Source: an uncultured Alphaproteobacteria bacterium
GTDB lineage: Bacteria; Pseudomonadota; Alphaproteobacteria; Rhodobacterales; Rhodobacteraceae
NCBI GenBank assembly: GCA_902530595.1
Contig: CACAAX010000011.1
Span: 1 to 44,905 of the forward strand
Length of the DNA stretch: 44,905 nt
Direction of reading: 5' to 3'
Shown: positions 7,262-15,689 of the stretch, piece after piece
Position numbering within the stretch: position 1 is the stretch's first letter
Layout: every line of letters starts with the position of its first letter
The notes under the pieces: model-generated
Database searches by the model: none
Told to the model about the DNA's origin: nothing
What the model saw: only the letters and a program-made list of their open reading frames with translations
Made by a program: the position numbers and the translations under genes

Positions 7262-7311
7262 TATAACTGACACTTTTTTTGCAGCCACCAGTCGAAGAAA
7301 GGTTTAGTTTG

Positions 7312-7647
7312 ATGAAAACTTACATCAAGGAACTTAAAGCCAAGACTATAGAGGCAGAACATCGACGTGAACAGTCCAATGCCAAAAGTCGCGATACAGA
7401 AATGCGGGTGTCTCCGGATTGGGCCCCTCTAACTGAACAGGTCATAACCCTCATGCGTAACCTACCACCTGCACAGCGGGAACGTCCTTGGGCGATGGAG
7501 GAGCTGTGTTTACGGCTAAAAGGAAAGTTTGAGCGCCACCCACACCCCATGCATGTTGGGAACGCGCTACGTTCCCTAGGCTGGGTGCAAATGCGGGACT
7601 GGACTAATGCAGGTGGAGGACGCAGGGTTTGGGTTAAACGTGATTGA
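7312..7647 (+). CDS. island hypothetical protein, possible winged helix
   Basis: I prefer ATG 7312 (GAAAGG upstream) over TTG 7279, giving 111 residues. The N-terminus is a charged helix (KELKAKTIEAEHRREQSNAK). The C-terminal part (about 45-111) has helix-helix-strand character: RPWAMEELCLRLKGKF, then HVGNALRSLGWVQ, then GGGRRVWVKR. This fits a winged-helix DNA-binding domain with the GGGRRVW hairpin as wing. No exact family is known to me. It lies downstream of the DUF3987 gene, shares its higher GC content, and is convergent with hsdR. Confidence 0.55.
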   Translation: MKTYIKELKAKTIEAEHRREQSNAKSRDTEMRVSPDWAPLTEQVITLMRNLPPAQRERPWAMEELCLRLKGKFERHPHPMHVGNALRSLGWVQMRDWTNAGGGRRVWVKRD

Positions 7648-7661
7648 CGAATCTATAATGT

Positions 7662-10600
7662 TCAAACGCTCACTAACTCCTGCAAACTTCGTTGCATCGC
7701 AGCTTTAAATGCGGGGTCATCGGTGAGCAGCTTGTAGAGCTCCAGCTCATTGCGCCGGTTCTTCAGCATTACATCTTCAAAAATCTTCTGGAACGCAAGC
7801 TCTCGATTATGGGTGTCGGTGTTATTCTTATATTTCGTTTCATAATCTGGATGCGCCCTTATATGCTCGGCCAATGATATAAACTTAACTCTTTGCTCTT
7901 CAGGCGTTGCGCTCCAACCCTGAAACCATCTATCATTGAAATTCTTAATAATATCATCAAGGAGGTCTTTTTCCTCGTCCTCACCGTGAGCTCCTCGCGG
8001 GTTGGGGTTTTGCGGCTCAAGTTCAGCCTCACTGTCATCGAGGCCGATCGAATGGCTAATTTTCGTGCGTTCAAGCCCATATGAGGAAAGGTCCACCGAC
8101 TCAAGCAATTCGTCAATTTTGCCTCCTACCGGGTCTATAACAATTAGTTTAGGAATAAGGAACTTCAGGAACCAAAAAAGCTTCTCCCAATCCACTACCT
8201 CAAACGGCATGATGGCAGCCATTTGGCCATAAATTTTGACGAACTGTTTTGCTTTAATTTTGAAATCGGCCTTGTCTATATCTTTAAGCTCTAGCTCCTC
8301 GTTGAAGCGCTTAGCGGCTAAGTCGATTATGGGGCTTAGTTGCTGGGCATCTGCGTCATTGAAATAAAGTGTCACAAACTCCTCAACCTCGTGCCATTCA
8401 TAAACGCCAACATTCCCAAGGGTGTCTTTGAGTTCGTGAAGAACATTTACGTCCGTTGGCTGAGAAAGGCTTGTCGATGTGTAGAAGCGATCAAACGCTG
8501 ACTTGATATCATCAACAGTATTAAAGAAGTCGAGAACGAATAGGTCTTCTGTCTTCTTAGCGAGCTCGGGTGCTGACCGGTTAAGACGCGATAAGGCCTG
8601 GACGCAAAGTACGTCCTGAAGCTTTTTGTCCACATACATTGCAGACAGCTTCGGCTGATCAAATCCTGTCAGGTACTTATTCGCAACTACTAGTAGACGG
8701 TATGAGTTCTCGATGGATTGCCCTTGGTGGATAATGGGCTTGCCCTCTTGATCGTATCCATCAAAGAACTCTTTACTTTTGTCATCAGGGAAGCCATTCA
8801 TCTCAGTTTCAGTGTACTGGATTCCATCCACCTCTTTTGAGCCCGAGAACGCGACGATTGCTTTGAAAGGAAAGCCCCTCTCTTCAAGAAGAATCGTGAT
8901 GGCCTTGTAGTAGCGTATAGCAGATTCAATATTCTGCGTAATCACCATCCCCTTGGCTTGACCACGTAGTTTTTTAGCGTTCACCACATTCTGGATAAAG
9001 TGCTCAAGCATGATCTGAGCTTTAACCTTGATCGTGCTCGGGTTCCTCTCCACGTAAGCGCGCAGTTTCTTTTGCGCCCTCCTACTGTCAAACAATGGGT
9101 TGTCCTCGATGGACTTTTGAATCTCGTAGTAGCTCTTGTAAGTGGTGTAGTTCGCCAGTACGTCCAGAATGAAACCTTCCTCAATGGCCTGTTTCATCGT
9201 GTAAAGATGGAATGGTCTGAAATTTTTGTCATAAATCTGAACACCAAACTTTTCTAACGTCGTGTTTTTTGGCGTGGCCGTGAAGGCAAAGTAAGAGGCA
9301 TTGTCGCGCATTTTACGCGAGCGCATAGCCTCTAGAATTTTATCCTGCGCATCTCCCGCGTCTGGGTCTTCAGCATCCTTACCCATCGCCCGGTTCATAT
9401 TATCATGGGCAGAACCACTTTGAGAGCTATGCGCCTCATCAATGATCACCGCAAAGCGCTTATCGCTCAGGTCAGATATGCCATCGATGATAAAGGGGAA
9501 CTTCTGAATCGTCGTAATGATAATCTTTTTGCCTTGCTCCAGCGCAGCTTTCAGCTCAGATGATTTATATGCCGGTGCGAGAATATTCTTTACCTCGGAA
9601 AACTCTTTGATGTTATCGCGGAGCTGCTTATCGAGAATGCGCCGATCGGTCACAACAATCACACTGTCGAACAAAGGCTGCTCAGCCCCCTTCGCCCCCG
9701 GCAAGCCATCTTGGGCAGGATACGCTTCGATAAGCTGATACGCTGACCAGGTGATAGAGTTTGATTTACCGGAACCTGCTGAGTGCTGGATAAGGTAGGT
9801 ATGACCCACACCATAATTGCTGGCGTGGTCAATGAGCGCCCTAACCACATCTAACTGGTGATAACGCGGGAAGAACAATGTGCGCTTGGAAAGCTGGTCC
9901 TTCGTCGAGCCATCCAGCCGAATGAAATGCTGGATTATATTGGCCACGCTCTTGCGTGAGAAAACCTCTTCCCATAAATAAGCCGTTTTATGACCAAACT
10001 GGTTTGGCGGATTACCTGCGCCCCCATCATCACCTTTGTTGAAAGGTAGGAAGAAGGTGCTCTTACCCGCCAGTTTGGTTGTCATGTACACTTCGTCGGT
10101 ATCTACGGCCATGTGCACTAAACAGCGGCCAAAGTGGAAGAGTGTTTGCGTAACATCGCGGTCTTCGCGGTACTGCTTCTGCCCGTGGTAGCGAGCGGTC
10201 TGCCCCGTCCAGGGGTTCTTCAATTCCAACGTCGCGAAAGGGAGGCCGTTGATGAAGAGTCCAATATCCACCTCTTCCCTTGGGTTGCCGCTGGAGTAGG
10301 TGAGCTGTCGCGTGCAGCTGAATATGTTCGCTGCAAAATTCTGCTTAACCTGTTCGCTACTGCTTGCCAGTGGTGCGGGATACATCAGGTTCAGGTGAGC
10401 ATCATCAACGCTTAGGCCTTTCTTGAGTAAGTGCAGGAGGCCATGCTTTCTCGCCAGCCGGTCAAACCTCTCGAGCACCTTGCGCTGCCAATCCGCGCCA
10501 CTGCGTTTAAGCTTCTCCAGCTCTTCATTCTGAGTCTCCTCCAAGAAGCGCCAGAAGAATTTTTCGTCTATAGCATATACTTTGTTGAAATCATAGGTGA

Positions 10601-10769
10601 GGCCAATTTCGTAGCCGTGGCTGGCAGCATCAGTAGAGATAATATCGCTGACAAGCTGATCGCCCACCTGCGTCCACTCGACCTGGTCCTGAATATCCTC
10701 ACGGCAAGTGCCGGTGAGCTTTTTCTCAATCGTGGCTTCGAGCGCCTGTTCGTTTGTCTTACTAACCAT
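7662..10769 (-). CDS. hsdR: type I restriction enzyme, R (endonuclease/translocase) subunit
   Basis: The 1035-residue motor and nuclease subunit of a type I restriction-modification complex; with HsdM and HsdS it translocates and cuts unmodified DNA far from the recognition site. The N-terminal PD-(D/E)xK nuclease shows D168 and E182-x-K184 (FATLELKNPW). The SF2 helicase core has Walker A SAGSGKS at 330-336, motif II DEAH at 444-447, motif III FTATP, and the later motif VI region QALSRLNRSAP. Length matches EcoR124-like HsdR. The gene is the last of three minus-strand genes, 8 nt after hsdS, with a G-rich ribosome site (GGGGGG). It appears intact. GC content is above that of neighbouring core genes. 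Confidence 0.97.
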   Translation of the reverse strand: MVSKTNEQALEATIEKKLTGTCREDIQDQVEWTQVGDQLVSDIISTDAASHGYEIGLTYDFNKVYAIDEKFFWRFLEETQNEELEKLKRSGADWQRKVLERFDRLARKHGLLHLLKKGLSVDDAHLNLMYPAPLASSSEQVKQNFAANIFSCTRQLTYSSGNPREEVDIGLFINGLPFATLELKNPWTGQTARYHGQKQYREDRDVTQTLFHFGRCLVHMAVDTDEVYMTTKLAGKSTFFLPFNKGDDGGAGNPPNQFGHKTAYLWEEVFSRKSVANIIQHFIRLDGSTKDQLSKRTLFFPRYHQLDVVRALIDHASNYGVGHTYLIQHSAGSGKSNSITWSAYQLIEAYPAQDGLPGAKGAEQPLFDSVIVVTDRRILDKQLRDNIKEFSEVKNILAPAYKSSELKAALEQGKKIIITTIQKFPFIIDGISDLSDKRFAVIIDEAHSSQSGSAHDNMNRAMGKDAEDPDAGDAQDKILEAMRSRKMRDNASYFAFTATPKNTTLEKFGVQIYDKNFRPFHLYTMKQAIEEGFILDVLANYTTYKSYYEIQKSIEDNPLFDSRRAQKKLRAYVERNPSTIKVKAQIMLEHFIQNVVNAKKLRGQAKGMVITQNIESAIRYYKAITILLEERGFPFKAIVAFSGSKEVDGIQYTETEMNGFPDDKSKEFFDGYDQEGKPIIHQGQSIENSYRLLVVANKYLTGFDQPKLSAMYVDKKLQDVLCVQALSRLNRSAPELAKKTEDLFVLDFFNTVDDIKSAFDRFYTSTSLSQPTDVNVLHELKDTLGNVGVYEWHEVEEFVTLYFNDADAQQLSPIIDLAAKRFNEELELKDIDKADFKIKAKQFVKIYGQMAAIMPFEVVDWEKLFWFLKFLIPKLIVIDPVGGKIDELLESVDLSSYGLERTKISHSIGLDDSEAELEPQNPNPRGAHGEDEEKDLLDDIIKNFNDRWFQGWSATPEEQRVKFISLAEHIRAHPDYETKYKNNTDTHNRELAFQKIFEDVMLKNRRNELELYKLLTDDPAFKAAMQRSLQELVSV

Positions 10770-10777
10770 ACGCCCCC

Positions 10778-12067
10778 CTAGACTACTTTAATCTTGCCTG
10801 TGACCGCACTGTTAATCAGTGAGGCTTTATATTCTCTGAGCTTATGTATTTGTTGTTTATTCGCCTCAATTGCTGAATTCGTTTTCCCGTCTTCAATCAT
10901 GAGAGCTTCAACAATTTCCCCCTGCTCTTCTGTAGGAGGAATAGGAATATAAAATTCATTGAAGCTGTCTGCTGGAAAGCGCCAGCGCCCTTCAGAGTGA
11001 ACACCCCTACCATACTTAAAAAACGTTTTAAGCTTGTATCCCATCTGGAACAGCGTCAGTAGATAACTATCATCTATTTCATCAGATTTATTTCTGAACA
11101 CACGATAGTCAGGACTTGTCACCCCATAATATTTAGAGATATCAACGTAACCCGTTATCAAATCCATATGGTTCATAGCGAAGTCACCAACTTCGACGAT
11201 CTGATACCCTGAGTAGTTCGACGCTAATTGCCCCTCACCGCTTTCAATGTCTTTAATTTTTATGCCTTGCTGTGTAATTGAAAGAACATCAGGGCCTTCA
11301 TGCCCGATAATCCTTTTAACGATCTCCGTAACATACTTTAATTTTTTCACGCTCCAGTGAATGGGGATTTTACCGATCCAATCGACGCCGCTCTCTTTCA
11401 TGGGGGCGTTGGGGTTGAGGCCACGGGTGACGGCATTTTGAATCAGGATTTGTTTGCGCTCTTGCAACAACGCAATCTGCTTTTCCTTAAGCTCAATCGC
11501 CTGGTCAATCTGCGCTGTTTTCTCATCAAGAAAATTCGCTATCGCCTCTTGTTCATTATATGGGGGAAGAATCGTATTGGCTCTTTTGAGATGATGCCAG
11601 TACAGGTTTCTTTGTATGGTGCCAACGCCCTTCGAATTAACTAAGTATTGACCAACCATAATTTGGTCCCGAAAAAGATAATTGGCATAAGTAGGGTGAT
11701 AAGAACGGCCCAGAGACAAAATTATGTAAGCTGGGCTAACAATACCTTCATATGTAGAAACCCCAACAGAACCCCTCCATGCTTGCTGGTTATTTAAAAC
11801 AAAATCACCTGGGCTCACGGATTGATAACTCGACAAGTCTATACTTGTCGCATTCGTTCGCTTCTCATCAACATCAGAGAACTTAACAACGCCTTTATTC
11901 AAGTAAACAGATAAGAGATCCTTATGCGGGCAATTTGCTACAGATTTTATTTTGGAAACTGTACATAGCGGAACGCTTTTCCAGTGAGCGGGGATATCTG
12001 AAACCCCAATGACTCCTGACTCTTTGTATTTTTCGTAATTAGGTAATGTGTTGGGTGCGTTAGTCAT
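10778..12067 (-). CDS. hsdS: type I restriction-modification specificity subunit
   Basis: HsdS reads the bipartite DNA target through two target-recognition domains (TRDs) separated by helical spacers. Two half-repeats are visible. Each begins with a DIPxHW/KIPIHW motif (about residues 25-30 and 240-245) followed by a TRD, and each ends in a coiled-coil with conserved QIxxLxERKQILIQNAVTRG or QIHKLREYKASLINSAVTGK. I choose ATG 12065-12067, which overlaps the hsdM stop by 8 nt (translational coupling), over the upstream GTG 12074-12076. The recognition sequence cannot be predicted by eye. Complete length, about 429 residues. Confidence 0.95.
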   Translation of the reverse strand: MTNAPNTLPNYEKYKESGVIGVSDIPAHWKSVPLCTVSKIKSVANCPHKDLLSVYLNKGVVKFSDVDEKRTNATSIDLSSYQSVSPGDFVLNNQQAWRGSVGVSTYEGIVSPAYIILSLGRSYHPTYANYLFRDQIMVGQYLVNSKGVGTIQRNLYWHHLKRANTILPPYNEQEAIANFLDEKTAQIDQAIELKEKQIALLQERKQILIQNAVTRGLNPNAPMKESGVDWIGKIPIHWSVKKLKYVTEIVKRIIGHEGPDVLSITQQGIKIKDIESGEGQLASNYSGYQIVEVGDFAMNHMDLITGYVDISKYYGVTSPDYRVFRNKSDEIDDSYLLTLFQMGYKLKTFFKYGRGVHSEGRWRFPADSFNEFYIPIPPTEEQGEIVEALMIEDGKTNSAIEANKQQIHKLREYKASLINSAVTGKIKVV

Positions 12068-14447
12068 GGCCAGCACCCGTCGCGTCTTTCACTTCAACAC
12101 CAAGGATGTTGGCAATTAGTCCCTCGCTTTGCTGTTCCAGAGCGATGATTTCCGCCGCCACCTCTTCGGGGCTGCGGAGCGCTTTGTGGCGGTAGAAGTA
12201 TTTGTTGAAGCTGATTTCATAGCCGATCTTTACGTTATCCAAGTCAATCCAGGCTTCGTCCACATGGGGCTTCACTTCTTCCCGGAAATAGGCATGGATA
12301 TCGCCCTGGAGCGGAACGCTCTCGCTGTCGCGCAGTTCGGTTGAGGCTTCATAGGTGATATATTCACCCGATGCGCCCGTTGGGTAGAAACCAAAGTCTG
12401 GCAGGTCATCCTTTTCACATTTGAGTTTTTCGAGAAGGGATTCAAGCTTATCGCCAGTAAGTTTTTGCTTCTTCTTGATGACCTTCTCGGCGGTTTCGTC
12501 ATACCAGCTGATGGCATTGAGGATGGCGTTTTTCTCACTCGCTCCAAGCTCCACCCTATTGGACTTTAAGGTCTTGTCTACAAGGGCCTTAAAGGCATTA
12601 AAGTCAGAATACTCATCTCGGCCGATGGCCTCCATCAGGTCGTTAGCTGCTGCCAAGATGGCAGCCTGCTTTTTCCAAGTGTCCGTTTTAAGCAACTTGG
12701 TGCGGTTCTTGGCGCTGAGGGAAATGTCACTGTCCTCACACCATTTGAGGATGTCGTTCTGGTGGTCCTTTAAGGCTGTACCGGAATAAAGCTCTTCTCC
12801 CCACTGTCCGTACGCCCAAGCCATTGGATCCTTAAGGGCTTTATCAAACCGCAATTGCTCGATGCGCTCTGGCGTAAATTGGGCTTTGCGCCGGTCTGGC
12901 CGTTCGATGGTGACCTTATAGTAGCCAAAATCGTTGTTATCAAAAACCTGTGCGGCGATGCCGTCCTCATCCGCTGCACGTTCCTTTTCAGCCAGGCCAA
13001 GGTAGGTGCGCGTAATCTCTTCAATATGCTCAGGTGCGAATTCGCAGTTCTTCTCGCCTAAGTTTTTACGCAGCTTACGGAACAAAAGGCTGCCCTCAAT
13101 CAACTGCACCTTGCCCTTGCGGCTTGCTGGCTTGTTATTGGAGATAATCCAGATGTAGGTGGTAATTCCGGTGTTGTAGAACAGGTTGTTGGGCATCTGG
13201 ATGATGGCTTCCAACATATCGTTTTCAATAATGTGGCGACGGATGTTGCTTTCCCCACCACCGGCATCACCGGTAAACAAACTGGAGCCGTTATGAACGG
13301 ATGCAATGCGGGAGCCTTTGGAACCACCGGTCGCAGATTTCATCTTGCTGACCATCTCCATCAGGAAAAGCAGCTGACCATCGCTGGAGCGTGGTGCGGC
13401 GTCTACCATTTCCTCGTTGCCCCAATAATCCTTGAGGCGCAACTGAAAGCGCGGGTCGATCACTTCCTTACCATCTTTGATGTATTTAAGGTCGGATGAC
13501 CAGCTCTTCCCATAAGGAGGGTTGGAGAGCATGAAGTCAAACTTAGTACCGGAAAATTCATCGGTAGAAAGCGAAGAGCCGCTTTTGATGTTTGAAGGGT
13601 CGTCGCCCTTGATCATCATGTCGGACTTACAGATGGCGTAGGTCTCGTCGTTAATCTCTTTGCCATAGAGATACACATCGCCCATCACTTTAATAGTGCC
13701 CTGTTCATCTTTGATATAATTCTGTGCTTCGGTCAGCATGCCACCCGAGCCACAAGCGGGGTCATAGATGGTCATTACCGGCGGTAGGTCATCTTTAATT
13801 GGGTCAAAGATTAGGTGGGTCATTAGCTGAATCACCTCACGCGGCGTGAAGTGTTCACCAGCCTCTTCATTATTCTCTTCGTTAAACTTACGGATTAGCT
13901 CTTCAAACACGTAGCCCATTCCCAAATTGGTTAGAGCGGGCAGCTTGTATCCATTGGGGTCTTCCCGTTCGTAAGGCGTCAGGTTGATGTATGGAGAGAC
14001 AAATTTTTCCAGAACGTCGAGTAGAACATCCTTAGCTGCCATGTGACGGATTTTTGCCTTTAGATCAAACTTCTCTATAATCTCCTTTACATTGGGACTA
14101 TAGCCGTTGAGATATTCCTCAAAATTCTGAACCAGGATTTGCTGGTTGTTGGTGGCAGTGTCTTGAAGGGTGCGGAGCTTCCATTTGCTGGTGTTATAGA
14201 AAACATATCCGGAAGCCTTGGTGAGGCCGGAAGGATCAAAATCAGTGAACTTCATTTCATTTTTCTGGAAGTCCACCTCTTCAAGTACCTCTTCTTTGGT
14301 ATCTTCCAAAAGAGTGTCCAGGCGGCGCAAAACTAGCATCGGCAGGATCACGTCACGGTACTTCCCCCGCACATAGACGTCGCGTATGCAATCGTCAGCA
14401 ATCGACCAAATGAAAGAAACCAGTTTGTTGTGTGCCACGTTATCCAT
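12060..14447 (-). CDS. hsdM: type I restriction-modification DNA methyltransferase subunit
   Basis: N6-adenine methyltransferase that protects the host target and carries S-adenosylmethionine. After an HsdM N-terminal helical domain (about 10-150), SAM-binding motif I appears as DPACGSGG (231-238, numbering from ATG 14453) and catalytic motif IV as NPPY (311-314). The C-terminal extension is long for the family but typical of EcoR124-type enzymes. The longest frame starts at ATG 14451-14453, but AGGA lies 5 nt before the second ATG (14445-14447), which is the better start (795 residues). First gene of the hsdM-hsdS-hsdR operon. Confidence 0.96.
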   Translation of the reverse strand: MDNVAHNKLVSFIWSIADDCIRDVYVRGKYRDVILPMLVLRRLDTLLEDTKEEVLEEVDFQKNEMKFTDFDPSGLTKASGYVFYNTSKWKLRTLQDTATNNQQILVQNFEEYLNGYSPNVKEIIEKFDLKAKIRHMAAKDVLLDVLEKFVSPYINLTPYEREDPNGYKLPALTNLGMGYVFEELIRKFNEENNEEAGEHFTPREVIQLMTHLIFDPIKDDLPPVMTIYDPACGSGGMLTEAQNYIKDEQGTIKVMGDVYLYGKEINDETYAICKSDMMIKGDDPSNIKSGSSLSTDEFSGTKFDFMLSNPPYGKSWSSDLKYIKDGKEVIDPRFQLRLKDYWGNEEMVDAAPRSSDGQLLFLMEMVSKMKSATGGSKGSRIASVHNGSSLFTGDAGGGESNIRRHIIENDMLEAIIQMPNNLFYNTGITTYIWIISNNKPASRKGKVQLIEGSLLFRKLRKNLGEKNCEFAPEHIEEITRTYLGLAEKERAADEDGIAAQVFDNNDFGYYKVTIERPDRRKAQFTPERIEQLRFDKALKDPMAWAYGQWGEELYSGTALKDHQNDILKWCEDSDISLSAKNRTKLLKTDTWKKQAAILAAANDLMEAIGRDEYSDFNAFKALVDKTLKSNRVELGASEKNAILNAISWYDETAEKVIKKKQKLTGDKLESLLEKLKCEKDDLPDFGFYPTGASGEYITYEASTELRDSESVPLQGDIHAYFREEVKPHVDEAWIDLDNVKIGYEISFNKYFYRHKALRSPEEVAAEIIALEQQSEGLIANILGVEVKDATGAGHD

Positions 14448-14453
14448 TCGCAT

Positions 14454-14842
14454 CCTGTAAATCCCACACTTGTCTGCAAAACATACTAACCCCTTGATGT
14501 AAATATATTTTAACTGTCATCACAAGCAATATTTCTAAATCAGAATAATTGAGAGCTCTTAATTGTTACTCCCAAACCGAGCCTTCAAACTTTACACCGC
14601 CTAAAATAAAGCCTGCGTCATGCGAGGAGAACCTATTACGGGGGTCGCGCCCTAATCGCAATCCAACCCGCCGGGGACCTATACATTGGGTTCCGCAGGT
14701 GAATTAAGTAGTGTCTAAATTGTCCGAACGCCTAATGCGGGCAGCAGATACGAACAATACCAGCCAAGTGAAAAGAAAATGGTATTCATAATGGTATACA
14801 ATTAAGAAAATCATCACAAAAGCTTTTGTTTATTGGAAAAAA
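14454..14842. other. 389-bp gap between hsdM and tRNA-Ser; island edge
   Basis: It should contain the hsd promoter on the minus strand and the junction between island and tRNA gene. A GC-rich patch (about 14600-14700) includes short inverted repeats (AACCC...GGGTT) and a minus-strand frame open from 14703 to TAA 14566-14568 that reads VGLRLGRDPRNRFSSHDAGF. It has no start codon, and I cannot assign it. Two ATGGTAT repeats lie at about 14779-14797. No integrase and no second copy of the tRNA 3' end were found. Confidence 0.35.
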
Positions 14843-14932
14843 TGGCGGAGAGACAGGGATTCGAACCCTGGAGACGGTTTCCCGCCTACACACTTTCCAG
14901 GCGTGCGCCTTCGACCACTCGGCCACCTCTCC
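14843..14932 (-). tRNA. tRNA-Ser (GGA anticodon)
   Basis: The 90-nt minus-strand gene begins GGAGAGGTGGCCGAGTGG and ends with an encoded CCA (14843-14845). The acceptor stem GGAGAGG pairs with TCTCTCC (last pair G-T). The anticodon loop CTGGAAA gives GGA (serine), a long variable arm is present, and the T arm contains GGTTCGAATCC. It reads UCC/UCU codons. The foreign island abuts its 3' side, a common integration target for tyrosine recombinases. Confidence 0.97.
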
Positions 14933-14960
14933 AGCATTAAAAGCATTCTACGTATTTTTA

Positions 14961-15689
14961 TTAATCTTGCAAGACTACCGAAACGCGTCTATTCATTCGG
15001 CCTTTTTTTTCCACTTTTGATATAAATAGCTTACCTATCTCTCCAGTTGACTTTACATGAGTCCCCCCACAAGGCTGTAAATCAATAACATTATCTGAGC
15101 TGCCTATCCTTACTAGCCGGACAAAGTCAACATTTTGTGGAGGTTTCACTGCCATTGTTTTTATAAGTTGTGGTCTTTCTCTTAGTTCTTTTTGCGAAAT
15201 TAGATCATAAGACACAGCATAGTCTGCTTCTACCATAGAATTCAATCTATCAGTAATTTCATCCTTATTAGGTGACTCCGGCATATCAAAATCCACGCGA
15301 CCTTTTTCAAAAGTGATTTGTCCTCCTGTTACAGGGAAAGGAAGACATACAGACAACAAGTGAAGTGCGGTGTGTGTTTTCATATATTTGTACCTAATAG
15401 CCCAAGCCAACCTTTGGGTTACTAGAGTTCCCTCCTTCAATTTGGTAATAGAATCAGCATCGTCAATTTTAATGTAAACCCCGTCGTCTGGCCCCTTAAC
15501 CGTATCAATTATCTTAAAATGTATTCCGTTAACTGAAATAGTACCTGAGTCTCCTGGCTGACCTCCGCCCCTAGGATAAAAAATTGGCTCGTCAAGTTTA
15601 ATACCAAACTCAGTAGATAAACCAATAATTCTAGCTTCATGTTCTTTTTTATAAGGTGCCTTGTTATAAACAAGTTCTTGATCACTCAT
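14961..15689 (-). CDS. alanyl-tRNA editing protein (AlaX family)
   Basis: A stand-alone trans-editing enzyme that removes serine (or glycine) mischarged onto tRNA-Ala. The 242-residue protein has the AlaRS-like N-terminal beta-barrel with [13 protein letters not shown] (37-49), then the zinc site H106-x3-H110 (HTALH) and C207-x3-H211 (CGGTH). All four ligands are present, so it should be active. It overlaps the upstream mscS-type gene by 4 nt (ATGA), implying co-translation. Length agrees with the longer AlaX-M forms. Confidence 0.93.
   Translation of the reverse strand: MSDQELVYNKAPYKKEHEARIIGLSTEFGIKLDEPIFYPRGGGQPGDSGTISVNGIHFKIIDTVKGPDDGVYIKIDDADSITKLKEGTLVTQRLAWAIRYKYMKTHTALHLLSVCLPFPVTGGQITFEKGRVDFDMPESPNKDEITDRLNSMVEADYAVSYDLISQKELRERPQLIKTMAVKPPQNVDFVRLVRIGSSDNVIDLQPCGGTHVKSTGEIGKLFISKVEKKGRMNRRVSVVLQD

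Noticed and set aside
8981-10781. Several open frames antisense to hsdR (for example 10431-10781 plus strand)
   Set aside because: They lie opposite conserved HsdR sequence, have no ribosome sites and no recognisable products; they are a by-product of the higher GC content.
14826-15020. Plus-strand ORF reading [17 protein letters not shown]
   Set aside because: It is the antisense translation of the tRNA-Ser gene, a well-known spurious ORF.
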